DNA of 64,000 nucleotides from Melieria omissa (Eukaryota > Arthropoda > Insecta > Diptera > Ulidiidae): NCBI GenBank assembly GCA_963971225.1, contig OZ020269.1:76360450-76424449 (forward strand). The letters run 5' to 3'. Of the stretch, positions 1 through 11,553 are shown one piece after another. Numbering within the stretch: the first letter of the stretch is position 1; each line of letters begins with the position of its first letter. A program made the translations under genes and the position numbers. The notes beneath the pieces were generated by a model. It was given only the letters and a program-made list of their open reading frames with translations. It was not told the DNA's origin and made no database searches.

Positions 1-375
1 ATAATAAGTGAACAAAAAATGCGAAAATCGTAATTTTTTTTTCAAAACCTCATAACTTTTGTAATTTTGATTTTTGTTTCATGATCTTGGTTCATTCAAT
101 AGATAATACGGTACACATTAAGAATGTGTTCGATTTTTGTGTTTCAGATCACGGGTTTTGACGGAATCACTTCCGGTAGCGGTAGCGACATACCGCCACT
201 GATGGACGCCCCCTCCCCCCCTTTTTTGATTCATTCAATTTAAAAAATTGTATTCTCTAAATAAATGTGTGTTCCAGAAAAAATTTTGAACGTTGTATCT
301 TTAACCGTTTTCTCAAAAAAAAATTCATAAAAAAAGTGCACTTTTTTGGATCCACAAGGTGAGAACCTGCCTTAA
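1..375. repeat. Partial end of a TTAA element related to F4
   Basis: No gene is visible. The stretch up to 375 ends in AACCTGCCTTAA preceded by a CACAAGGT block. It resembles the reverse complement of the left end of the F4 element at 38546. It therefore looks like a diverged F4-type element end, with the F1 element inserted at its terminal TTAA. The rest is AT-rich with poly-T runs. Confidence 0.45.
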
Positions 376-2071
376 CCCTTGTGTGCGCACCCAGGTCTGG
401 CCAGACCATATTGAACTTTGGGTCCACTTTTAGTAAGGTTGTAAGAAAGCTATCGGGTTCATATTTCATGATATCCTCAACTGATCCTTTCTAAGCAGAA
501 AAACCAATACATGAACAAAATTTTTACAAAAACAAGGCGAGAATCGTGCAAAACGTATTTATACCCCTTAGTTGAACCCGCTATGGTCTGGCCAGACCAT
601 GGTGTATTTTCATACAAAGTTGCCTGTTATTTTCAGAATTGTTTATAAATATTTTTTTCGTTTGTTCCTTATTCAGTTCTTTACGGAGCTTAGGGCTGCA
701 ACTAGGTTTTTCCATCTGACCCGATTTGAAGCACTTTTTTCGTGCCAGCTCGTTAATAGTGACATGAGTTAGCTAGCGCAAAATATACCTGGTCCAAATG
801 TTTTTCACTCGCCTTGGCTTTTATTTTCTTTTAAGTTAGTAAATTATAATTTTTGTTAGAAAAGAATGTCTGAACACATTCAAAATTAATATTTATCCAT
901 TGTATTCGTGGTTATATTCGTGTTTTTGGTGTCAATTTAATTACATTTCTGAAGCGAAGGAAATATTTGTGCTCTTGTCGTGTCTGATTTTAACCAATTG
1001 GATTGTATGTTTTCTGTGCCAGAGATTAAAGGAAGCAAATGCTATTTCGAGGATAAGGTGTATATTATTTTTGAACTTCAACGCTGGAATAACATCAGAG
1101 AGGACGATTTCTCTAAAAAAATAGTTTAAGCAGTAGCAAAAACCAAAGCGTTAGAGCAACAGAATTAAGATAATTAACTATTTATTTATTCTAAGTCATT
1201 AATTAAATAGTTTGAATAAGCTTAACGTAAATGTTGAATACTTATCACTAAAGTTTTACTCGGAAGCATACAAATTACGCAGGCAAATAATTCTCGCAAT
1301 TGGCTCATTGAATGAATACGTAGTTCTGTGGGATAATTGAATGAACCACCTGCACTTTTTAAAGTTTATGGAGGATTCATTTGTTGCTGGAGGTATCAGA
1401 CCAGTTCAGCATGAACAGTAACATGTTGAGTATGTTATGATTGAACGGAATGGTTTAGAAGATATTTTGTCTTATTGACAGCTAATAGTTCGCAGTGTTG
1501 TGTATTAGTAAGCTACCTTTTCGACTTCAAAGCATAATTGTCAATAGTGAAAGGAATCCAGAAATAAAAATGTGTTAGATATATCAAAACACGATTTGTA
1601 TATGTCCAATATAAAATCTCAATGTGTTTGAGTCATTATACTGCATTATATCCCTGCAACCACTGCATTGGTGAAGCAGTTGAGGCAAATCCATAACAAC
1701 GTATTTTACGTTTTTAATTTTTTCCTTACTATCGTATATTTTTAATTTCAAAATTTATCTATTGAAGTTGAAATTCGCTGTGTATTTTATAAATCAAGCA
1801 AAATTTTACCTTTTTAGCTACATAAAAAGTAAACAAGCAACAGAAATTATTGTATTCACACTTTCTTGTTTTTTTTTACAGACCTACACACACAAACATA
1901 CGCAGACAAACACTCACACATACTAAGATATATATAAACTCATCAACAAAAATATAAAAAAATATATTAGCCAGCACAATCCTCGAATATCCTCTTTTTT
2001 GCACCATGGTCTCGCCAGACCATGGGGGGTTCAAGTATGAGGTTTTAAGTGGGTGCGCACACAAGAGTTAA
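372..2071 (+). mobile_element. F1: 1.7-kb non-autonomous piggyBac-type (TTAA) element, copy 1
   Basis: The element is bounded by TTAA on both sides (372-375 and 2068-2071). The ends are inverted repeats: TTAACCCTTGTGTGCGCACC on the left, and on the right the complement of TTAACTCTTGTGTGCGCACC. Just inside each end is the palindrome GGTCTGGCCAGACC (one copy mutated to CTCGCC near 2012). TTAA target duplication plus CCC-type termini are hallmarks of piggyBac superfamily elements. Two further copies lie at 33266-34987 and 49480-51208. Short ORFs shared by the copies have no family resemblance and no transposase is present. Confidence 0.85.
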
Positions 2072-3223
2072 CAAGGTACGCCAGGCTGGGAGCGGCAGCA
2101 GAGACAAATAAGACATTACACTCGCTCATTTTGCCAAAAACAGCTGAAATTTCCTATACGTGTGATTATCTAGATAACCAAGATAAAAACTCCGTGAGAG
2201 CAAAGAAATCAGCTGTTTGCAATTTGGTTGCCGGGGAAAAAATTGAAAGCATTTGGTCTTATATGAAAAGGATTGCCGGTATAAATGTTTTTCACTCTGA
2301 ACATCTCAGATAGTACATATATGTGGATTGCGTGCCTTACAATGTCTTGGAATGCGTCGATTGTCAGTTATTTTACGTAAAACTTTCGCCTTCTGCCATA
2401 CAAATTTCCTTTTTATGTTGCATTCAATTCATGGTGAATTGGTGCTCAGCTGGTTTTTCTATTTATCTATTGTCCGGAGCAGCTCGCGGACTATTTTGCT
2501 GCCGGAAAAATGATGATTAGTTTTCCAATAAAAAGCAATCGGAAATATCTTACTGCATATTAATCAATAAATTATTCATATCTAAGAAAAACGCGATCAT
2601 AAAATTGCTTATAGCTCATTCAAGTTTGCTATAATTTTGCATTGCTTATTGGCTATTTTTCATACAAGTTTCAATTCTGCAATGCGTTTACAATTCGTGG
2701 TGAAACCCAATCAGCTGTTTTCTGCTTGAAAATTTTTCGGGGATGGATGTTTGTGCACAAAATTATGATTTACAGTAAAATCGCTGCCGGAACAAGAATA
2801 TGTGTTCATTCTGTAATCTAAATGTGATGTCAAAAAGTTTGCCAGTAATCAAAATTGTTTTGGTTCGTTCATATTGTTATATTTTTGCATTATTTTGCCT
2901 CCCTTTTGCATAGAAATTTTGTGCTGCCAATTGGTAAAAGTTGTGGTGAAAAAATATCAGCTGTTGGATTTGATATTTCATCGTCAACCTGATGCCGCCC
3001 GGGGTAATTTCGAAAAACAAAAAATTGAGAAGTATTGTGCTAAGTTCTGATATATTGTAATTTTTTTTTTTGCAAATTCTTACAATCCAATGCACTGAAA
3101 ATTTATAGTTTTTTAAGATGATAGTAGCATTACAAACATTAGTGTTAGTGTTAGTTCTACCTTTATCAACAAAAATTATTTGAAAAACTACAAATGCGAT
3201 ACACGCAAAATCTTATCTTTATT
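2072..3223. repeat. Degenerate tandem repeats with E-box motifs; no gene seen
   Basis: No convincing gene. ATCAGCTGTT or a close variant recurs near 2209, 2446, 2711 and 2957. Most copies are followed by a TGCCGG(G/A)A block (about 2230, 2500, 2787). Each repeat also has a 'GCAtt..TTCAATTC..GTGGTGAA' stretch before the E-box (2400-2445, 2665-2705, 2900-2950). Spacing is roughly 250-280 bases, so this looks like three to four diverged copies of one unit. Its start (2068-2087) shares 20 bases with 14466-14485 in reverse. Confidence 0.45.
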
Positions 3224-3772
3224 CTACGTTTACATTGAGCCCAAATGCGTGATTTGGGCAAAAATTCTCAAATGCGAAGCCAAATCACGCATTTCCCCAT
3301 ACAAATTCAAATCGACGAAATGACTCATTTCAACAAAACGACGAAGCAAATGCGATAAAACATGACCAATTTCATCGAACGCATCACAAAATGAAAGCTC
3401 TTTCAAAAGCTTCAAAAGCTTTTGTTCTTTTTGACAGTTCAAAATCAAAACAAACGAAAATGATCAAAATGGAAATTTCGAATGGAAATTTTCGTCTGCT
3501 TCAAATATGAAGAATATGCTTAGCATGTAAGGTATGTAATATATTTGTATTCAAATATGGCAGTGTGTGGAACATAGCGGCAGCAAAAAACAACAAATTC
3601 TTTAGTCAGTAGCCGGAGAAGCGCTAATCTATGTGCTGCGGCAAGAGGACATGAGCATTGAGCATTTGACATTAGCTGCCAAACAAAAGGCAAATGCAAT
3701 GCGAATGAGGCAATGTAAACGCTTTGAAATGACTCATCTCAAACTACGCATTTGGGCTCAATGTAAACGTAG
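3224..3772. mobile_element. MITE with CTACGTTTACATTGAGCC terminal inverted repeats
   Basis: About 28-bp terminal inverted repeats: CTACGTTTACATTGAGCCCA at 3224 and its complement ending at 3772. The direct repeat TATT lies on both sides (3220-3223 and 3773-3776). The interior is rich in AAATGCG and AAATGACTCAT repeats and has no coding sequence. Superfamily is not certain. Confidence 0.65.
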
Positions 3773-3811
3773 TATTAGACTTGGGAATAGAGAGTTTTTT
3801 ATTAAAAAACT

Positions 3812-4246
3812 TTAAAACAAAATAAATTCGAACTTGCACAAATAAAGCAAGAAGTTTGTCCGTGTTGCAATTACTGCAACAAACAAAGGGTTCGATATCG
3901 TGGAGTGCATCATAAATGTGCTATGTGCTTCGGAATTGAAACGTTCACAGAACATTTCTTCTAAATTTTCAATATATGAAATAAACTGCTCTGGTGGCTT
4001 GACCAAATTGCACTTATCATATTGTTTTGGTTGGGACCACGGTTCCCCACCTATTCCCTGCACTAATATTGTGAAAACACTAGTAGCCACCCTATGTGTA
4101 CGATTTTCATCGCCAAAATCCTCTAAGCCTATGATTCGATCTGATTTTCGATCATAATGGAGATGTCGCTTAAGTGACATTTCATCACAACGTTGGTAGT
4201 AAAAAAGGTAATCTAAACATTTATTAACATATGTGTAAAGTTTCAT
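3812..4246 (-). pseudogene. P-element/THAP9-like transposase fragment
   Basis: A 144-codon fragment on the minus strand. It contains RCDEMSLKRHLHYDRKSDRI followed by GLEDFG and a VFTILVQGIGGEPWSQP stretch. This layout matches the RNase H-like core of P-element/THAP9-type transposases, where the acidic DEM residue is the first catalytic position and a KxxW-P motif follows. Later residues (EEMFCERFN, TFMMHS) would be further along the catalytic core. No THAP domain, start or terminal repeats are seen here, so it is a relic. Assignment rests on motif memory only; another RNase H-fold transposase is possible. Confidence 0.45.
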
Positions 4247-5162
4247 GTAAATCGGAACGTCCGTTTTTTTTTAATAAATAAAATAAAAAACATATGAAAA
4301 ATCGCAGTTTACAGTGTTCGGGCCCCTTAAAGCACTGTAACTTGTAAACTAATGGTCGGATTGACATATAATTTTGACAGTAAGCCTAGAAAGGTTCACA
4401 ATTTCGATAAAAATATTGATTTAGTATTACTGCCGCCATCTATGTGTCAGTCACACACATTATTGAACGAAGTGTTATTTGCCTGTGCAGTTATAGTTAC
4501 GAATCGGTCCCTGTGTATGTGCGCGCATACACATAAGCAGGTACCTGGAATTGCCGCTTATTTTTGTGTGTGGATTTATAGCACGCTCTTATTTTTTCGT
4601 TTTATGAAATTCTGTTTGTTCTGGAGCACACATACACTTAGGTGCAAAATTGAGTCAATAATATGAAAATTCATAATAATCGCATTTTTGTACCGGTCAA
4701 TCGCAAAATTTTGATGAAATTTTTCGCAAGTCTATTAGATTATACCTTGATTAACCAGGATCCACCATAAAAGATTAAAAATTTGAACCATATATATGCA
4801 TTTTGTGCAATATTCTAAATTAACACATTGACTCAATTTTGCACCCACATGATTTTAATAAGAAAACTGTAACTTTGTTTTAGTATTTTATCCAATATTC
4901 TTTATTTTTTCTTAATTCTTGGGTTCTGTTTGGCATGCTTTTATATAATTTGGTTACAAACTCTGGTGGAATGGCGTACCACTCTTCTTCCACTGCAAGC
5001 CAGAGATCGATTTGCCCTTTTGCGACAGAAATCTTTGCTAATTGTTTTTTTTTAAGTAAACCCACGGGTTTTCGATTGGTTTAAGGTCTGGGCTTTGGGC
5101 GGGCTATTGCATTACACCAAATGGCTGTTCTTTCAACCAATCACGGACGATACGTGCAGTAT

Positions 5163-5893
5163 CAGTGACTACGTGACGCGAAACTGAGCGGGGAAATGAT
5201 TTTCAGACCATTTTTTGCTTTTTCCAATCGTCCGATAGTGTACGGGTTTTTTTTACCCAAGCATTCGCACAGCACCGGTTACCAGTCAATTGCTTGCATC
5301 TTAAAGTGATAACTTTTCTTATTTGCTGTAAAAATAACGTTGCGAAAAACCTTGTTTTACTGGTCGAAGTCATTTTGATTGTTACCCGTACCAACAGAAA
5401 GCATAAATAAATGATTTCAGACGGTAAAGTCAGCAGATATTCGGTTGCTTTTTAATTCAGTTCATGTCTCATTGAGTTTGCCGTTTCTAGTGCAGCAAGA
5501 AACAGTGATGGCAAGTTGAACTCTTTTCAAACGCAGAGCTGCAACACAAGCAATTCAAACGTTAAGGCTTTGAGGGCAATCAGCAAAAACTGAAGTTAAA
5601 TCATATTAAAACTAGTTGGAACATACTTATGACGTTTTTCAGCAACAACATTTTTTTTGCAATCAATTTCCTATAAACGTACTACAAAATGAGAGGAAAA
5701 AAGAACAATTATTTCATTTGCAAATAAACTTCGAACGCACCAGCAGCCCTTGCCCTGACTTTTGTATGGCGAATTTGCTGTACGAACCCTAATCAACTCT
5801 GGGGCCTGGTTTGACCGAATTTGCGACTCTGGGGCCTGGTTTGACCGAATTAGCAACCGTGACTCCTCTCAGTTTCGCGTCATGTAGTCATTG
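5163..5893. mobile_element. hAT-like non-autonomous element inside the Tc1 transposase
   Basis: A 26-bp terminal inverted repeat CA(G/A)TGACTAC(G/A)TGACGC, continuing into GAAACTGAG, bounds the element. The direct repeat GCAGTAT lies on both sides (5156-5162, 5894-5900). The duplication is 7 bp as seen; hAT elements usually make 8. The CAGTG start is hAT-like. Inside, a 31-base unit (CTCTGGGGCCTGGTTTGACC and on) is duplicated in tandem at 5796-5860. No transposase is present. Removing it restores the Tc1 reading. Confidence 0.7.
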
Positions 5894-6153
5894 GCAGTAT
5901 ATTTGGCGTCATTGCCATGCTGAAAAATATTTCGTACTGGATTTCGCAGCTCATGTCCACTGCCACTGGCAAATTGGTCCCTAAAATGTGGACGTATTGT
6001 TCCTTACGCATTATGCCGTCAATTAGCACAATTGTTCCAACTCCATTTGGTGTAATGAAACCCCAGAACATAATTAATCCGCCTCCTTGCTTTACTGTTT
6101 GTAGAACATTTGAAGGCTTTAAAGGATTTTCGCCTTTGTCCCAGAACCAGGTC

Positions 6154-6311
6154 CAGGGGCGGATTCAGAAAAATATTTCGGGGGGGGTTTCAAAAAGTAA
6201 TTCTTTAATAATTGTAAAATGTCTTTTAATTTGTATGTAGTTTTATAGGCGATCCAAATATTTCGGGGGGGGGGGTTTCAACCCCCAAAACACCCCCTGA
6301 ATCCGCCACTA
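6154..6311. mobile_element. Short hAT-type MITE (CAGGGGCGGATTCAG ends)
   Basis: A 158-bp insertion with ends CAGGGGCGGATTCAG and CTGAATCCGCCACTA. The flanks ACCAGGTC and ATTAGGTC look like a diverged 8-bp duplication. G-runs (GGGGGGGGTTTC) alternate with C-runs. It breaks the Tc1 transposase near the GRTW codons; deleting it restores the frame. Confidence 0.65.
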
Positions 6312-7104
6312 ATTAGGTCCTTCCATCTGTTTGGAATCGGTTAATCTTCGTCTCATCCGACCAAATAACCTTTATTTGTAAATGTAATCAGCGCAAAGTT
6401 AGCAACGAAGCTACACTGCATTAATACCTGACTCCAATCAAAATCAGTCTAAAAAATGTGCCTTTCTGCAAACTCGCGTTTTAGTTTTACGTTCTTGGCT
6501 GATAGAAGTGGCTTCTCCTTCTTAACCATCGCCTTTGACCCAACTTTATGCAGCATTCTTCGCACACTCCACACACTTACATCCCCAGTAACGCACCCCA
6601 CAGCCTCCTTTGCGGTGGATATTTGTCTTGAAAAAATTAAACGGCCAATTTTGCGGCCCTCCTTCTCAGAAATTTTGGGTTTTCTTCCACCATTTTTCTT
6701 AAATTGTAAACCTTTTACAATTCGGCAAACGGACGACTGACTTACGTGCGTAAGTTTTGCGATATCTCGACTTGAAAGCCCATTATTGGCTTTTTCAATA
6801 ATAATTTTTTTTAATGCTCGCCGAAATCGCGTTTATTGCACTTTAAGTTTCCGAATCGTATTTATTCAATGAATGGTTACAATTTTTTTGGTTACAAAAA
6901 AAATTTTAACCATTAACAGTTAAAAAACAGGTTGCTTAACATATCACTTCATAGAAATTATGTAGGGTGCAAAATTGAGTCAATTTTTAAAATTTTATGG
7001 TGGATCCTGGTTAATCAAGGTATAATCTAATAGACTTGCGAAAAATTTCATCAAAATTTTGCGATTGGCCGCTACAAAAATGCAATTATTATGAATTTTC
7101 ATAT

Positions 7105-8637
7105 AGATAGATAGATAGATATATTCTTTATTCAATTGTTTAACAAATATTACAGAAATAATTTAATTAACAATAGATAACATTTATAATAAAGAATTTA
7201 CGACAATGACTTTTAAGTCGTCTGTCGGAAAAAAGGAAAATACATTACTCTAACAAAAAGATATACATACATATTAACAGAATTCATTTACAATTAACCT
7301 CCTATATTTTAAAGCATCAGTGACATACAAAACAAGACAATCCCATCCACCTACGCCAATTCCATTTAGCTTGTTTACAATTCCATCTTGAGTTAAAAAG
7401 AACTTTCCAAGATATCGATATCTGATTCTTTTCAAAATTGGACACCTACCCAGAAAATGTGTTATATTTTCTAACTCGTTCAAATTACAAAGACTGCAGT
7501 TTAGATTTCTGTGACCCCCAAGAATTATCAAATCGCACCTGGCCTTCAAAATCCACATTATTCTATATTTTCCAAGATTGTCATTCAAGTAGCTTTTACC
7601 GATGTTATGATCTAAGTCTTTATATATACGTGAACTTTTAAGAGCCCTTTCCCATGATTTTTGTTTATTTGTCGGGTTCAGAACGGATAACAATGTGTCA
7701 ATGTTTTCATTCCAACTTCTTCTATTTAAAACGTCATAATTCCAACTAATATTCAATTTTTCTCCTAAAACTTGCATTGATTTTACCCAAAAGATCTCAA
7801 TCTCTCTCTCAAAAGATCTCTTTCTCTCTATAATAATTTTTGAAAGTTTGTGTGGCAATCTGCTATCGTCGTATTCAAATAGAGTTTTAGAAATATATTT
7901 AAGATGAAGCCGTAAAGTAAACAGATGACAGTGTGGTATGTCTGTTTCTAACATAAGACAATAAGAGGGTGTGTTTGTTGGTAGATGTAAAATTTTCTTT
8001 AAGAAATAAAATTGAATTTTAACCACCAATTCAAACAACTCAAAGCCCCAGACTTCTGCAGCATAACTTTGTATAGCTCTAATTACTGCTAAAAATAATT
8101 TGTATTTAGCTGATAATTTTATCTTATTTTTGATTAGAAAGGACCACCATGTTGCATTGATACTGTTTTTAGCCATACAGTTTCTATTTTCAACATGTTT
8201 TTTAAAGCTTAATTTTGGTGTTAATTTTACACCGAGGTAATTATATTCTGACACTATAGAGATACTTTCGCCTTTAAATGTCCATTTTTCTCTATCCGCC
8301 AACTTGCCGCCTTGTCGAAAATCCATTATGGCCGATTTCGAAAGGTTTACTTGCATGTTCCACACATGGCAATAATTTTCTAACCTAAATATCATTCCTT
8401 GCAGCTCCTCTACATTGTCAGATATCAATACTATATCATCCGCATACAACAGTAGTCGCACATTCAAGTTTCCTATCCAAATTCCCCTCCCAAACTATCA
8501 TGTAAGTCATTCAGATAAATAGAGAACAACAAAGGTGACATTAAACATCCTTGCTTTACGCCTGTTGAAATATTAAATTTATTTGATATTGCACTGCCAG
8601 TCTATATAATCGAATCCGTATGGTTGTACATATTTCA
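7105..8637 (-). mobile_element. 5'-truncated LINE inside the Tc1 terminal repeat
   Basis: The perfect 14-bp direct repeat ATGAATTTTCATAT flanks it (7091-7104 and 8638-8651). The 3' end on the minus strand is an (ATCT)n tail, as in tailed non-LTR elements. The 5' end is cut within the reverse transcriptase. The insertion splits the right Tc1 terminal repeat, so it is younger than the Tc1 insertion. Confidence 0.85.
7274..8637 (-). pseudogene. Non-LTR reverse transcriptase C-terminal part
   Basis: The upstream segment (8637-8470) reads GVKQGCLMSPLLFSIYLNDL and then hits a stop. In the next frame, NVRLLLYADDIVLISDNVEE carries the YADD catalytic box. After it come NLSKSAIMDFRQGGKL, YLGVKLTPKLSFKKHV and a long C-terminal part, including a Cys-rich LGGHRNLNCSLCNLNE with ITHFLGRCP (CCHC-like). 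About 397 codons remain open from 8467 to 7274. One frameshift near 8470 and the missing 5' half make it dead. Clade is not resolved. Confidence 0.8.
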
Positions 8638-10592
8638 ATGAATTTTCATATTATTGACTCAATTTTGCACCTAAGTGTAAGTGAAGTTTGTTTGCTCATT
8701 TATTTGAATTTTGGTTGTGTTTCGAAGTATTTGATAAAAAATGGATAGAGTTTTACGTGAAAGAAGGCAGCGAGATGAACTAGAAATGGATTTTGATTTG
8801 GAAAGCGAAGCGGGCGAATCTCCGTGGAATAGTGACGATGATTTTGCATTATCAGACGAGGATAATGATGAAAGTGAAGTTAGCGTGCATTCGGATGAAG
8901 ACGACATTGAGCCACTTGAGCAAAATTTAGCATAAGAAAATGCAGCAAATCCTGAAAAGAAACATTTTTCAAAAAATAAGAAAATTGAATATTCGCAACC
9001 ATTTGAAATACATCGAAGAAATTCATTTCGACGTGCAGAAAATTTCACTTCGGGTAAAAACCTACCCTCTTTGTTATGGGTTCATGTTCATTATATGTTT
9101 CATTTTTGTCATAATTCAGGCCCAAAAGCATTAGCAGCTGCTAATATAGTTGATGTTTCGTCTGCATTTCACATGTTCCTTCGACCGGTTGAGAATATTA
9201 TTTTGAACATGACGAATTTATATGGTGTGCGAAAGTACAAAGACGAATGGGAAAACATTGATTTGGACACTCTGCGCGCATACTTTGGATTGTTGCTGCT
9301 TTCTGGTGAGTATCGGTCATACGGTGAATGTGTCACTAAACTGTGGAATGAAGAAACTGGTCGGGCAATATTTAGAGCAACAATGTCTTTGAAAATGTTC
9401 AAGCGTATCCATGGTTGCATTCGATTTGATGACCGCGACAACGTATGGCCAACACTGCATCTACAAGTACTTCTGTTCGTGACAAATTGGCACCAATTCG
9501 AAATGTATACGATAAATGGAATCATAATTTGAAAGCTGTATACATATCAGGAAAAAACATTACCGTAGATGAACAGTTAGTTCCGTATCGTGGGCGATGT
9601 CCGTTTCGTCAGTATATTCCATCCAAGCCGGCGAAATATGGCATCAAAATTTGGGTGCTATGCGACTCAAAAAGCTGGTATGCATACAACACACAAATTT
9701 ATGTTGCTCGGAATCGTAATGCCACTCCTGAACGCAATCTCGGACGGCGCGTTGTTTTGGATTTGGTGGAAGGACTTTCTGACAGAAATGTAACGTGTGA
9801 CAACTTTTTCACTTCGTATGAATTGGCAGAAGATTTACATAAGAATTGCATGACTATTTTGGGAACAATAAGGAAAAATATGACTGAAATTCCTTCAGTT
9901 CTACTCGACATGCGTCAACCAATTTATCATACAGAAGTTGTATATGAACATAAATTGCAAGCAGTTATATTGTCATATGTTCCTCGCCGGTACCGATTTG
10001 TGACATTGCACATTAGGTCAAATGATCACTTTTTCTGTGCGAAAGTCAAATTTCGTTAATGCCGTTATACAATTTTTTCCCCCTCATCATGTTAGAAATA
10101 CTCCAAAGCAACGAAAACACCACTTTGTTTTTTAAAAATATAAAGTACCTTTTGACAGTACTCACTCAAAGTCACTTTATCGACAAGTCATTGAAAATTT
10201 ATTTGCTGAATCAGTATTGATAGTAAAGTTTTAAGCTCGTATTGTGAAAATTGTGCGAATAATTTAAAAAAAGTTGGAAATGGAAAACGATGCATTAAGT
10301 ACGTATTAATGAATTTATTAAAAATGCATGGAATTTTTTTTTTGTTGTTGAAAAAAAAATAGTTTTCTAACCTGACCTCAAAGCTTTTGCGGTTGACTTC
10401 AACATTTAACTTTATGCAAGCTTTTAAAGTTTCGGCAACATTTGGCAAGGATAAAGTAAAAAGAAATGAATAAATCAGTATATTATAAGTTCATTTCATT
10501 TTATTTCAAGTTGCGCTTTTTTCGTTTTGCTAGTAATACCATTTTTTTAAGGACACTAGGCTATAAAAAAATTCGAATTGTTTAAAATTTAG

Positions 10593-10793
10593 CTCGAGGA
10601 ACGCGGAAAGGTGAAAAAGCATGATGCACTTCTTAATCATGTCGTACAAAATATTGGTGGTACTGAAATTTCCGATGATTGCAGGAAAATTATAGAAGCA
10701 AAATTACTCCTTTTCTGCAAGTACTTGGCAGCAACATGGCAAAAATGTAGCAGAGAGGTGGACAAATTTCAAGCTAAAAACTGCATGACTTAG
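10593..10793 (+). pseudogene. Unassigned ORF fragment of element K, possible second exon
   Basis: Preceded by a plausible splice acceptor (TTTAAAATTTAG), it reads LEERGKVKKHDALLNHVVQN and ends after WQKCSREVDKFQAKNCMT. The KHDALLNHVV, DDCRKIIEAKL, YLAATWQK and DKFQAKN pattern looks like a genuine helical protein segment, repeated in insect genomes as far as I recall. I cannot name the family. It may be the leftover of K's own protein. Confidence 0.35.
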
Positions 10794-11102
10794 TACTGTA
10801 ATACATTTTGGATTAAAATAATCATCAGTGAAAGCCAGTTGTTCGGCTGTTGGACGTCAAAGGAAGGAGAATATGTAAAACAAATCTTAGTGTTCCGTTT
10901 TGAAATTATATTGATTTGTTTATCGTGCCAGTTTCTATTAACTTCAAGTAAATTTCAAACGTTCTGCTTTCAAACAGCTGACATTATTCAAAAGTTACAT
11001 ATATCGGTTGCCGATGACATCTACTGCTGTTATCAACAATTTTTGGAACAAATGCAAATGTGAAAGAACCCCGAAAATTGAATCATATAGAGCTTATTTT
11101 TG

Positions 11103-11553
11103 TGAATCTAAAAAACTAAAAATTTTGCCTGGGAAACGCCCATAAAACGCGTGGCTCGGTGTCAAAGTTCACAGTTTTTATCAAAAAACTCAGTTAATAT
11201 CCAACTGATTTACACGATATGGGTATCAAACGAAAGGTCTTTTTCATACCTTTCTATTAATGCACAACATTAGATACGTAGTTTGTGCTAATAAAAAGTT
11301 TTAGGCGTTTTTTTACAAAACGGATACATATATTATAAAAAAAAATGTTTTCGCTTAAAACTTTTTATTAGTACATCTTATGTATCTAATATTGCACATC
11401 AAAAGAAAGGTATGAAAACGACCTTTCGTTTGATACCCATATCAAATCAGTTGGAGATTAACTGAGTTTTTTTGATAAAAACTTTGAACTTTGACCTTGA
11501 ACCACGCCTTTTATGGGCGGTTCTCAGGCAAAATTTTTAGTTTGTTAGATTCA
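11103..11553. repeat. Fold-back hairpin, arms about 200 bp
   Basis: 11103-11307 and 11352-11553 are inverted copies at roughly 85-90% by eye, around a loop of about 44 bases. Matching blocks include AACTAAAAATTTTGCCTG, TTATCAAAAAACTCAGTTAA, ATACCCATAT, ACGAAAGGTCTTTTTCATAC and CTAATAAAAAGTTTTA. No ORF. It could be an independent MITE or part of K. Confidence 0.8.

Larger units (their letters stand above)
4880..6810 (-). pseudogene. Tc1-like transposase relic
   Basis: Read on the minus strand from about 6810: an HTH region (LSSRDIAKLTHVSQSSVCRI), then the first catalytic region WSDETKINRF near 6350-6380. Next come MFWGFITPNGVGTIVLIDGI (about 6070-6015), FQHGNDAKYTA, the acidic end motif SPDLKPIENPW and the C-terminal EEEWYAIPPEFVTKLYKSMP. 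The normally invariant Asp of the QQDNDPKH motif is Gly here (QHGND), and there are stops. The frame is split by the insertions at 5163-5893 and 6154-6311; without them the protein reads on (KYTA then RIVRDWLKEQPFGVM). Confidence 0.85.
4635..8677 (-). mobile_element. Tc1-like element with 210-bp palindromic terminal repeats
   Basis: The outer ends CACTTAGGTGCAAAATTGAG (4635) and its complement ending at 8677 are each flanked by TA (4633-4634, 8678-8679). Each terminal repeat is about 210 bp and contains a second, inverted copy of the GGTGCAAAATTGAGTCAAT box at its inner edge (4826-4846 and 6964-6985). A transposase relic lies on the minus strand. The right terminal repeat is interrupted by a LINE at 7105-8637. 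Two more insertions sit in the transposase. Confidence 0.85.

Noticed and set aside
8671..9048. Minus-strand Ser-rich ORF
   Set aside because: It is the antisense of the acidic N-terminus of the piggyBac transposase.
10272..10290. Possible first exon (MENDAL) for the K fragment
   Set aside because: The GT donor would join in the wrong phase with the exon at 10593; no consistent splice model found.
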